Positions 23,226 to 33,454 of a stretch of DNA of 64,000 nucleotides are shown one piece after another. Numbering within the stretch: position 1 is the first letter of the stretch; every line of letters starts with the position of its first letter. The stretch comes from Ilyonectria destructans (Eukaryota > Ascomycota > Sordariomycetes > Hypocreales > Nectriaceae): positions 5,890,001 through 5,954,000 of the forward strand of contig JAHEWK010000002.1 of assembly GCA_020740775.1 (NCBI GenBank), in the 5' to 3' direction. The notes under the pieces were generated by a model. The model worked only from the letters and a program-made list of their open reading frames with translations, made no database searches and was not told the origin of the DNA. Position numbers and translations under genes: made by a program.

Positions 23226-23672
23226 GTGGGCTCGCAGATACGCGGGTTCCTGATGCGATGTGATGAGAATGCTAACTAACTAGCATTTACCCAGTTGTAA
23301 GTAAATACAGTAATTCGAAGAGCATTTTCAGAGGTCCACCGATTTGATCGGCTTCTTAAACGCGGACCAGATGATGCCATCGAGAGTTCGGCTACGACGA
23401 ATAGGGTAAGCCGGCGACCCCGCACTGGCTGTGCCAAGACGCCTTCATATGTCTAGCTTCATCAGGATAACCGACCGGCAATCAAAAACGACCCCTGTCG
23501 GCTACTTATATCCGTTCGAACTTGGTTTCGTGATTTCAAGCCGAATGGTGCAATACAAACGTAGTCCATTTTCGGTAGTCTATCTATCTACTTGGTCAAA
23601 TATTGTGCGTTGATAGATTTTGTGTGCTTCGCATTCAGCCTGAACTTGTGCGTCGGCCTAGGAACCGCCATC
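23226..23672. other. Shared divergent promoter of transporter and alkylsulfatase
   Basis: A 447-base gap between the two start codons, with no additional gene. Joint regulation of the two genes is plausible from the layout. The upstream reading frame of the sulfatase is open back to about 23592 but contains no ATG. Confidence 0.5.
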
Positions 23673-25671
23673 ATGTCCTTCCAACCCTCATTTGAAGACA
23701 AACAAGACTTTGTTGATGCTGAAAGGGGCTTCATCAGCGCTCTGACACCCGGCGTCATCAAAAACGATAGTGGCAAGATTGTGTGGAACATTGACGAGTA
23801 CTCATTCCTTCAGCAAGAATGCCCGACGACATGCCACCCTCATCTTTGGAGACAAGGCCAGTTGAATTCGAAACAGGGTCTCTACGAGATCGTCCCTGGG
23901 ATTTATCAGACCCGGGCTCTGGACCTGTCCAACATGACTATTGTGGAGGGGAAAGAAGGGATCATCGTTATCGACCCCCTTATTTCCTGTGAATGCGCTG
24001 CTGCCAGCTTAGCTCTATACCAAGCACATCGTGGGTCACATCGGAAAGTCACAGGCATGATCTACTCACACTCCCATGGAGATCATTACATGGGTGCGCA
24101 GGGGGTTCTACCCCGCGACCAGGACATGTCCATACCCATCATTGCCCCGGAAGGGTTCATGGAAGCCATCATGAGCGAGAGTATTCTCGCTGGTCCTGCT
24201 ATGCGGAAGAGAGCTGCCTTTATGTACGGTAATGCCTTGACGCGAGGGCCCGAGGCTCAGGTCGGCGTTGGCCTGGGAATGGGGTCTAGCGTGGGCACGA
24301 CATCCCTAACCCCACCGAATGTGCTGGTCAAGGAGACGGGTGAGGAGCACGTTGTGGATGGCGTGAGGATCATCTTCCAGATGGTTCCAGGCTCCGAGGC
24401 ACCGGCAGAAGTAAACTTTTATTTTCCCGAGTTCAAAGCCCTGTGCGTACCAGAGACTGCTACAAACTGCATGCACAACATTGTGAGTTGTGACAATGGG
24501 AACTCGCAATTCATACGGCGAGAGGTTGCTAATACGGTCAGGTAACACTCCGAGGTGCTCAAGTCCGAGATGCCAAAGCTTGGTCCGGATACTTGGACGA
24601 AGCAATCGTCCTCTTCACAGATGACGCCGAAGTGATATTTGGCTCTCATAATTGGCCAACATGGGGCAAGAAGCAATTAATCACCCGGCTAGAGCAGCAG
24701 CGAGATATGTACGGCTTTCTTCACGACCAAACCGTCCGCCTTCTGAATCTCGGTACGTCTTGCTACTACAAGCAGTTGAGAGAAGGTACCGTGGCTTATA
24801 CAGGATCTAGGTTTGACGGGAACTGAAATCGCAGAGAGGCTTCAGCTTCCGCGTACTATATCCAGATCCTGGCATTGCCGGGGATTCTACGGATCTCTAA
24901 GTCACAATGTAAAGGTAAGTAGGGCTGGTTTGAAGTTTTTTGACAAAGACTTACGAGGATGGCCAGGGCATCTATCAAAAATACATGACATGGTTTGATG
25001 GTAACCCAAGCAATTTGTGGAGATACCCTCCTGCTGAGGAGGGGCTTCGATACGTTGAATGCTTTGGTGGAGTCGATGCCCTCTGTGACAAGGCCGAACA
25101 GTTCATTGATCAAGGCGACAATCGCTTCGCCGCGACTCTCTTGTCGCATGCTGTTGCTGGGTATGCCGATGAACAAGGCTCCCGTGCAAAGACACTATTA
25201 GCCAAGGCTTATGAAGAGCTTGGTTTTGGCAGTGAGAATGCTACCTGGCGAAACTTTTACCTGACGGCAGCGCAAGAACTCAAGACTGGCAAGAAAGCCG
25301 GTATGGTGGCTGGTGGAAAGACACCTCTCGGGCCTAACCTGTCTGTTGATCAGTGGTTCGACATCATGTCAGTGCAACTAGATGGCGAGCGTGCTTCCGA
25401 CGCTCGGTTCTGCATCCAGTTCAAGATCAAGGATCTGAACCAGACGTGGCTGTTGATCCTCAGTAACGGTGTGCTTACTCGACGATTGGTTGCCGATGTC
25501 GCTGTTTCTAGTGCAGACCTCAAGATGGTTCTCACTAAAGAGCAAGTTTTGAGAGTTCTACGTGGAGATCAGATTGACGTTGAGAAAGAAGGAAAGATGG
25601 AGGTTTTGGAGCAGTTACTCGATTTTGTTGCAGTGAAGCAGGGGTCAGTCAGAGGTCCAAGTCAGCTATAA
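23673..25671 (+). CDS. Alkylsulfatase (metallo-beta-lactamase fold, SdsA1/Bds1-like)
   Basis: Zn-dependent hydrolase releasing sulfate from primary or secondary alkyl sulfates such as SDS. Exons 23673-24482, 24542-24752, 24811-24914 and 24967-25671 give 609 residues with agreeing phases. The metal motif is YSHSHGDHYMGAQG (HxHxDH). The catalytic domain ends in SHNWPTWG, as in bacterial SdsA1 and yeast Bds1. The helical dimerisation domain (FYGSLSHNVK to WFDGNPSNLWRYPP) and the C-terminal SCP2-like lipid-binding domain (about residues 480-609) are also present. The ATG at 23673 is the first in frame. No clear signal peptide. Divergent pairing with an ACS transporter points to uptake and desulfation of a sulfate ester as a sulfur source, comparable in principle to yeast Bds1 with the ACS-family sulfonate transporter Soa1. 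Confidence 0.92.
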
Positions 25672-26637
25672 TGTCTATTCTGAGTGGAAATATCGACTCT
25701 AGGTAGCGTTAATACTCTAATGAATGTACCATGACTGTCATCTCGCTTTCTCGCATGAAATAACGTCATTGTCGCAACCTCACACCTGGCCCAGAAGTCT
25801 GAACAATGCCCAACTTTGCCTAGGCGTGCATCAAGTAAGTTATGAATAGACAGGGGACATACTTTCTTATGCAAGTCCACGGGGTGTTTTCTGTCCCGAA
25901 TCACAGGTTCTTAAGTTATGAATTGGAAATAGTGCAGAATCGCGCTGCAGAAGCGCTGAAGGGATCCCATGGTTCGTCCCAGCAATGATGAAATAAACTT
26001 GGTTTCTACTACCTGATTTTGACTTTTGTCCTGAATGTGAGATTCGACTAGGTATAATTCCCAAGTACCTCGACCGTCCGATTCTCACTCTCGCATCTCC
26101 CAATACGGTCACTATAACCCAGCTCGGTCACGCTCAAACTACTAGCTCGAGCAGATCCGAAAGTGCAAATACATCCACTGAATTTACGTATCTGGCTTCA
26201 GCCTCTGGGAGCGCTGATATATTACTAAGTAATCAGTAAGAATTCAGATATTCTTAAATTTTTAAGTAAAGATATTCCTATAATAGCTACACCTTAATTT
26301 AAGCCCACAAGGTGTAATACTTACATCACATATAATAATATAAGTCTCTATACTGCGTTTATACCGATTAGGAAGCAACATAACTAAATGGAGATACCTC
26401 CCAGGCTCTATTCACTTAGCATAAACCCTGTTGCAGCTTGTTGCGCGATACAACTTACAATGCCTTCGAACGGATTACAGTGTCGTATAAGATATTAAGT
26501 TGAGACGACTCTTGCTTCTGCTCATTCTGCCCAGCCTCAAGCCTTCCTTCGCCTGCATTGTTTTCTTTCGCATCTATCCCTTTATCTTCTTATACTGCTG
26601 GCTCAGTCTTTTTATAAAACAATTTCCGAGAGATATC
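25672..26637. other. Intergenic with a short AT-rich patch
   Basis: Contains the sulfatase 3' UTR, a mildly AT-rich patch around 26220-26350 and the promoter region of the next (broken) gene. No gene recognised. Confidence 0.4.
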
Positions 26638-27657
26638 ATGACTCGAGTTATGGAACTTTTCGTCTGGTCAGCCGTGCTGGCTATCGCCAATGCCCGTGGT
26701 GTCATCATCGGTGCCCAGGGCGAAGCCGGGCCGCCAAGTCTAGGCTTTCGAGGTAGGCATCTTATAATATATCAATGGTTTTCCTCGGAATATTAGCGTC
26801 AAATAATACCTTTTAGTCAACCCAGAAATTGCCAGGAACTGCACCACCATCAGCCCCTGCCAGCAAGACGCCACCCTCATCCGGACGGCCGAGATCGAAG
26901 CCAATATTGTCGATGAGTGCGGTCGCACCGAGCGGACTGGCAATATTGACATTGGTGAGGAGACAGAGAACGCCCTCGCTGCAGGTGCTGTCACCCAGGT
27001 CACTAAAGGTAGCTCGATCGAAGTCACCGTTCACCAGGTCAATGCCGATGGGGCGGGTCCTTATTAGTGTGGCCTCGATGTGACGTCCAACGGCAAGCGC
27101 CTTGTTGGCTAGCTGCCTCTGGTTGTTGAGAACAACGTTCCTGGTGTCAATGGATTTCCCCCAGGACTTCAACATTACTGTACTATTGCCCAAGGATCTA
27201 GCCGGTATTGAAGGTACGAGTAACCAAAGTGAATCCCCACTCCAAGACACGATGTCACTGACGGGGTTCTACAGCTTCTACCGGCAATGTGTGCACCGTT
27301 CGCTGCCGTAATGCTGCCCTTGTCGGCTCCTTTGGCGGCTGCTTCCCTACCCAGCAGACCGATATTAAGCTTACTGTCAACGATCCCGCTACTATTAGTA
27401 GCGCGCAAGACATTGATCTTACGTTGGCTCAAGTAGCCGCAAACTAGAAGGACCTGTCCAAGGCTATTGAGGCTAATGCCAATGCTGGTTCGGTAACGGA
27501 AATGGAAATGGGGACGGTGATGGACGGGGTGCCGGCCGTCGCGGAGGCCCAGATCAGCAGAACCAGGCGTTCCTTAACATCGCGACGGGTACGGAGGAGC
27601 ACTGGTGTCAAAGACGCGTAGGAAATCAAAGCAACATATCAAGTTGACTAAGTCATA
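26638..27657 (+). pseudogene. Egh16/Mas3-like secreted protein gene with three TAG stops and a frameshift
   Basis: The start ATG at 26638 opens a signal peptide (MELFVWSAVLAIANARG) and GVIIGAQGEAGPPSLGFR. Intron 1 (about 26752-26818) joins this to VNPEIARNCTTISPCQQD, the hallmark of the gEgh16 family of fungal secreted proteins associated with host penetration. The frame then meets TAG at 27065-27067, 27110-27112 and, after intron 2 (27214-27274), 27445-27447. Conserved blocks continue between the stops (VENNVPGVNG, TGNVCTVRCRNAALVGSFGG, PTQQTD). Near 27485 a frame change is needed to recover a Gly/Asn/Asp-rich tail and QNQAFLNIATGTEEHW. Each stop differs from a Gln codon by one C-to-T change, which fits RIP-type or ordinary decay. 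The gene is inactive as written. Confidence 0.8.
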
Positions 27658-27860
27658 AGATAGACTAGTCTCGATGGACAAAGATAAGGACGAGAATAGT
27701 GAAGTTATAAAGTCGCATAGCTACCTCAATTTGTTACCAATATATTACAAACTAGAAAATTATAACCGCATTCCATCGCAATAAAGAGAGGAAACAAAGA
27801 TAAAATGCTCTTAATAATCCAGAAAGTGTAGCTAGGTTCTGTCATATTCTAGGATGTTGC

Positions 27861-30800
27861 TCAGAAGATCTCATTGATGGGCAAACTCCAATCCTCCGGA
27901 AGCTTCCACTTAGTCTCCCGCTTCTCACCACCCAAACCGACGATCTCTCTCAGCTCCGAATGTTCATGTGAAGCATGGCCGTTCAAAGAGTCGCTAGCCT
28001 TGTAAAGCAACGACTTGTAGAACGATTCCTCCTTTTCATCGTCTCCCTTCTGATGGTGGTGGTATACCCACTTCAGCCTCTTGGCCTGGTCGGAGGCAAC
28101 ACCACTCAGATATTCCAGGTCGTGCGTGGAGTCGTTGCGGTCCATCTTGCCGATCTGTTCCAGCAGGTGAATGTGGATGTCCCTGGCTCCCCGGTGGTTG
28201 CCGCAGGTATTGTGGAAGCTAGCCCGCAGAGTTTCGCATTCGACGGTCAAGTGATGCAGCGACCCGTACACGTCGCGTAGATTGTAGCAGATGCTCTCAA
28301 GTAGAGTCAGGGCCGAGGTTTGGTGGCCGGCAGCGAACTTGACTTCGCAGAGGCGGCGACCGGTGGCGACGGTGGCGGCGCCAGACCAGCTGCGGCTCAT
28401 GCGCGTGTCCCAGAGATACTGGAGGATGCGCTCCAGCATGGAGAAGTTCTTTCGCTCGCCGAGAAGACGGATGATGACGTTGAGCTGGCCAAGAGGGATG
28501 TTGCCAAAGTCCATGTCCAGATGACCGACCTTGAGTACTTCGACAAGGATCTCTGAGGAGACGGTCTGAAGCTCAAGGAAGATGACGTCGGTCACGGCGG
28601 GCTGGCGGCGGGTGAAGGATTCTGAGATCCGGAAAGCCAGAGCCACGACTTTGGAATGTTCGGTCTTGCCAAGCTGCTTGAAGTAGATTTGAGACCAGCG
28701 AAGCAGCTGGAGTGCCACGGCATAGTCTCGAACCTTGGCGAAAACATCGAGACCGAAATCCACTAAGCATTCGAGCAGGGTGATGGAGACTGTCTTCTTA
28801 TGAATGTTGGCCAGGGCGAGCTCGAAGAGCTGCCACAAGGACTCGTTACCGATTGAGGGAGGGGCGAAAGACTTGAACATCTCCCACACCTCAGTCCTCA
28901 ACTGGCGCATTTCTCCGTGTCGGCCATTTTGCTCGAGGAACGCGACCAATCTAGCACCAGCAGCCAGACGGACGTGAATGCCACGGCTGCTTTGGCGAAC
29001 AGAGACAGACCACGCCTCGTACAGGCAGGCCTCAATGTAGAGGTCACGGATGATCTCGTCTAACATCTTCTCTCGCTCGTAGCCGCAGAGGAGCTGCTCG
29101 AAGGCATGGACGAAGACGAAGCAGCGTCGGTCCAGCTGAGCAACCTGGCCGTGGCCGAACCCACAGTGACCTTCGATGACGGGATGTTCGCCACAGATGA
29201 CCTGATCCTTGACGTGCTGGATGAACTTGATGCCGATCTCCACAGCAGAGAGCTCGCGATACATCTTGGCCAGGGTACGTGCCACGTCAAACAGGATCGT
29301 GTCCTTGCGCTCCTCAATCAACAGACCCAAGATGTATTCCTCAATGATCCTGATCGCGGCGGAGATGCTACCTTGACGCTTCTGCTTGCGATGATAATCA
29401 ACGATGCGAGTCAACGCGATGATGACCTTTTCATCTGAATAACACAGCTTGACCTTGAGGGCAGTGAAGGCATCGATGAGCAGGACCTCGGCACGGTGGC
29501 TCATTTCAGGGTGACTCTCAAACAGAAGGGACAGACGGTACTTGGTGATCTCGATCAGGGCGAGAAACTCGTCGCGACAACTTTCGAAATCGTACAAGTT
29601 AATGTGGTTCAGCTACTCGTAGATGGAGACGGCCTCCGCATAGCGGACTACGTACATCTCAAGAATCTTAGCGAACTCAATACGAGCGCGGATGTAGAGC
29701 AGATGCTTTAAATCGAGCTCAGCCAGGATCAGAGCCTGGAACTCCTCGGCCAACAGGAGACGCTCATTATACTCCTCGTGCAGGCCAAGAATGACGAGGT
29801 ACTCCTGGTATACATCAAACCACTGCTCGTAGGTGATATCGAAGTCATGGCGATGCTTGTCCAGGGAGATCCACAGGAAGCGGAACCACTTCAGAGTCTC
29901 GACGTTCTCGCCGTGGGATTGGAGGGAGAGACAGGCCTTGATGAGGACGTGGAGGTAGGCAGGAGGACAAGTCTCGAGCCCGGAGTCATCAAAGCCTTGC
30001 AAGAGGAGGAGCAAGGCGTCCGTTGACGAATCGTCACCGTCGCACCAATGAACCAGGGTCTGCAGGTGGAGCTCTGCACGAAGTTGGGTGAGTCTGACCA
30101 TGATGACTTCGAACCTTGATTCGAACTGCGTCACGACGGTCCTCTCATTAACTCCGGTCTTGGAGAGGCCGAATGAAGCCGTGATGTCGACGACGATATC
30201 CACAATCATAGCCAAAGACGCCTGGAAGATGTTGTAGATTCTGTGATGAGAGTGGTGGTGCTGGCTGTCCAGCTTCTTAGACATTAGGACAATCACATCC
30301 ATGGCGTCGTCTAGGGTGGTGAAGAATCTCTCGACGGCGTAAGAGTACCTCCCAGCGAGCTCCATCAAAGTCTTGCTTGAGGATAAGACAAGCGCGGCGC
30401 TCTCGTAAGTGGGCATCTCGATCCTCTTCAGAGCTACCATGATCTTGTCGAACTTGACACCAAATGACTCAGCCTTCTTGAGAATCTTGTCAAGACGGCT
30501 TCCCTTGTCGGGCATGTACCGCAGCCTCTCATTGGTGACCATGGTCAAGAAGTCTTTGGATGTGACGGAGCGCTCGAAGCTAAGATTCGAGCCCACAGAC
30601 CGGACATACCGGTCCAGCGCATGCTGCATGTGAGCGTCAAGCTCAACAGTAATGGCTGCATGCTCAACGTGGTCCCTGTCAAGTTTCCACAGGGCTGACG
30701 TGTCATAGAGGGGGTGGTTATGGTGATGGTTATAATGAGCATGAGCTGTCGAGAACCCTTGGACAGTCTCGCGCCTGGAAATGACGGACATGGCCTGAGA

Positions 30801-31145
30801 GATCTGACGCTTGCTCACGAGGCCTTCGCCCGAGGCTTCATGACGAGAAAATATGGTGGTCCCGTCCAGGCCTTGGTAAGACGCTTTGCGGCTTTGGTTG
30901 GCGTCAGGTTCCTTGTCTAGGGAGAATGTGTTGGCTTTATAGCGAATGACGGTCTCATCGGGGCTCCCGTCGTCGGAGAGGATAGACTCGGCGGGAATAG
31001 CTCTCGACTGGATGGAAGGCAGCCATATTGTTTTGAGGTCAGCGGTAGCAGATTCGTGCTGATGAACTGTGATCCGTAGTTGGTCAAATTAGTCTAGTGA
31101 TGTCTCCCGAATTCTGGCCGACTTACGCCTCGAATGACTGAGCAT
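27861..31145 (-). CDS. Large alpha-helical repeat protein, interrupted by a single in-frame TAG
   Basis: Starting at the ATG at 31145 (exon 1, 31145-31127; intron with donor GTAAGT and acceptor CACAG; exon 2 from 31066) one frame continues to the stop at 27861. It spans 1,074 codons, with only one stop inside: TAG at 29615-29613, between AVSIYE and LNHINLYDFESC. The protein is Ser/Gln-rich at the N-terminus, then almost entirely predicted amphipathic helices without membrane segments, resembling TPR-like helical repeats (ERLLLAEEFQALILAELDLK, DFESCRDEFLALIEITKY, VEIGIKFIQHVKDQV). No catalytic motif or named family was recognised. Codon use and helix pattern are continuous across the TAG. It is either a very recent pseudogene or a transcript whose UAG is edited or read through. 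No splice pair that removes the TAG in frame was found. Confidence 0.65.
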
Positions 31146-32797
31146 CGTGGCAGCTGAGTGGCCTATAATTGCCTATGGTTGAGAACAGACAATAGGTTGG
31201 ACAAGGCTTTGATTGTCGCGTATAAAGTCAGGGAGTAGCGAAAGAAGCAGGTCTCAGCAGTATTAAGAGGTAAAGAAAAAGGGAACCAAATATATTGGGA
31301 CCAGTACAGTTCACGACAGCACCGGGACAAGGCTGCCAAGGGGAGGGGGTTGACCAGTGGTACAAGGGCTTTCTCTGTGGATGGGCAAAGGGGTTTCTCT
31401 TATGGAGGATGGAATTGACAGATGGAGATGAAGCTCTATCGTCCCAGGATATGGAGGATGAAGGGGGATACTGATCTTGGTCCCAAGACGCAGGCCAGGA
31501 CCCGGAGATGCCATTCCAAACCGAGGACGTACAAAGTCTAGGCAATTCTGGCCAACTCCGTGGCGGAGCTGAACCTCCGCTAGTTCGTCACTCGGATAAG
31601 GGTCCTCTAGCGACATGGTTACCAAAGTGGAAACGCGCGGGTGTCTTACAGTAGTTGATCACAGCTCTGGGCGTGCAGAGTCCAAGACACAATGGGACCC
31701 AGACGTGGTGATCTAGAACAGACAGGACATACCCAGACTTCCGAGGCGTTGCTAGATGCAAGCTGGCATTCCCAGATCAGGTTCAGCCACGGCAATAGAA
31801 GCTGCATTGGAGCAGGGGACGTTGGGGAAGGGAGGGGGGGGTGTGCGACTTCGACAGCAAATGGTGGGGGGGGAAGGACGGCGCAAGTAGCGGTACTTGC
31901 ACACGTTTTAGCGCCGAACTACCCCGGCCTCCCGCCGGCCCGGCTCCGCTCATCCGACTCCACATTCCCGGATTGGGGAAGTGTTACGGCAGGCTTGCAG
32001 GGGTGGAATGTAAGATGCAATAAAGGAGTGTGTATTGTGATCTTCAGGGATCTCTAGGACCCCAGACCTAGCTAGGCGTATATACTGCTATGTACTCTAC
32101 TTACTAGGTCGGAATAGGTGTAGGGGGCAACGCAGTCAGGAATGCGCGGGATGACCGAAAGGATATCGTTGTATCCGGGGGCCTCGACCTCCGAGGCGCC
32201 GTACCCACATTCCTGTGACAGAAAGTCATCCCCAATCGGGTAACTGGCTTTTCTCGCTATTGACGTGTGATTCTCCAATTGTCTTGGACGCAACCGTCTG
32301 ATTGGATGCCATTCTGCATGTGATGGGAAGAGCAGAGGAAGATATTGGAGATGAAGTGAGTTTGAAATCGAACCTTTGACACCAATAGACTGCTCAGCTG
32401 CTGCGGTACTATACGGGTGGCTGGCTAGACTATCTCGAAGCGCTGGATGCGAGGGTCCCCACATTTAGGCAAGGAGCCTATGCAGCAGCTCTTGCAGTCA
32501 TCCAAAGGGAAAGAACAGAGTACAGAGTGAGACCCTCTCCAAAAAGTCACACGAGCCCTATTTGTGCAAGACTGCCCTACCTTTGACGCTCAACGTCTGA
32601 CCGTACAGGGCAGCCGGTATTTCATCAGCAATCGTTCACCGAGGTTTAACTTGTAGATGCTGTTGCGCAAGTCTTTAACATGATGGAATGTATAAATGTA
32701 CATGTATAGAGAGACTAATGGAAGTGAACCATAGAGGTTTCAAGCCCTGTTGTTGCGTATTCCACCATGTGGTCTAACACTACTAGGTACGTTCATC
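31146..32797. other. 1.65-kb intergenic region with G-runs and a small hairpin
   Basis: Upstream region of the helical-repeat gene. Notable are G-runs at about 31830-31872 and a perfect 7-bp hairpin at 31883-31900. Open frames (for example 32072-32464, -; 31692-32057, +) have no recognisable domain and no bias typical of the neighbouring genes. Confidence 0.4.
31883..31900. repeat. Perfect inverted repeat GCAAGTA-GCGG-TACTTGC
   Basis: Seven-base arms around a four-base loop, between poly-G runs and a GC-rich stretch. Possible regulatory or structural element; function unknown. Confidence 0.35.
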
Positions 32798-33286
32798 TCA
32801 TGGAGCCCGAAGTTTGAACCGTGCACTGTGATCAAACTCCAGCTCTTGCTGGTCCCTATCGTTCCGACTAATCATGATACTCTTCAACTCAATCTCAACG
32901 GGGTACTGTTGCCCCTTGGGAACTTCCCACGGGAAGACGTTGGCCATGGGCAGCAGGAAACTGACGTCAGGAGTGTCCCTCAGGTGGACTCCCCACTTTG
33001 ACCTGGGGATAATCGACAGATACAGCAGGTTGGCACGCAGGTCCCGTTTCTGAATGATGACGTTGTAGCGTAAATTGGACAGCAAGACCGGGGCAAGGCC
33101 GTCCGGCATGTCGTTTCGCAGCAAGGCATGAGGCCGGACGTAGTTGTCCGGCGGGATGCTCGAGGGCTTGTCCGGGTCACCAATCTTAACGGCGAGATCC
33201 CAGCGCTTAATATGCCTAGGCCATACTTCGGAGAGGGTCCTCCTGTCCCGAATGATGCTGAACACCAGGTCGATAGGTCCAGCGTT
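32798..33286 (-). pseudogene. 5'-truncated gene of unknown family, cut at a telomere-like motif
   Basis: The frame ends at the stop at 32798 and is open leftward-to-rightward until it runs into the CCCTAA repeat (TTAGGG on the plus strand at 33287-33300), which supplies an in-frame TAA. There is no ATG: the apparent start at 33265 is GTG. The visible 160 codons look like real protein (FSIIRDRRTLSEVWPRHIKR, PLANVFPWEVPKG-like end, LRYNVIIQKRDLRANLLYL) but no family was recognised. I read it as the 3' part of a gene whose 5' part was removed by a rearrangement. Confidence 0.5.
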
Positions 33287-33300
33287 TTAGGGTTAGGGTT
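33287..33300 (+). repeat. Interstitial telomere-like motif (TTAGGG)2TT
   Basis: Two exact TTAGGG units plus TT, the usual telomere repeat of filamentous fungi. They sit exactly between a truncated gene on the left and repeat/Helitron DNA on the right. Confidence 0.6.
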
Positions 33301-33330
33301 ATCTGAGGCCGGAAGACCTATCTGTTGGAG

Positions 33331-33408
33331 CCCTGAGACTTGGTCCAGACCGGATTCCAAGCAGCCAGGCCCTGAGACCTAGTCCAGACCGGACTCCTAG
33401 CAGCCGGC
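33331..33408. repeat. Tandem duplication, two 39-bp units
   Basis: Units at 33331-33369 and 33370-33408 each begin CCCTGAGAC and contain GGTCCAGACCGGA or AGTCCAGACCGGA and AGCAGCC, with a few substitutions. They lie near the 3' end of the decayed Helitron. Confidence 0.75.
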
Positions 33409-33454
33409 CTGGAAGCCGTTCCAGGTATCGTAAGATCGTCAGTTATATGATAAG

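Noticed and set aside
23592..23672. Apparent N-terminal extension of the alkylsulfatase that would add a hydrophobic segment
   Set aside because: The extension starts at TTG, not ATG; the first in-frame ATG is 23673, which gives the normal family length.
32072..32464. 130-codon minus-strand frame
   Set aside because: Has an ATG but no recognisable domain, mixed composition and no splice or neighbour support; kept only as part of the gap description.
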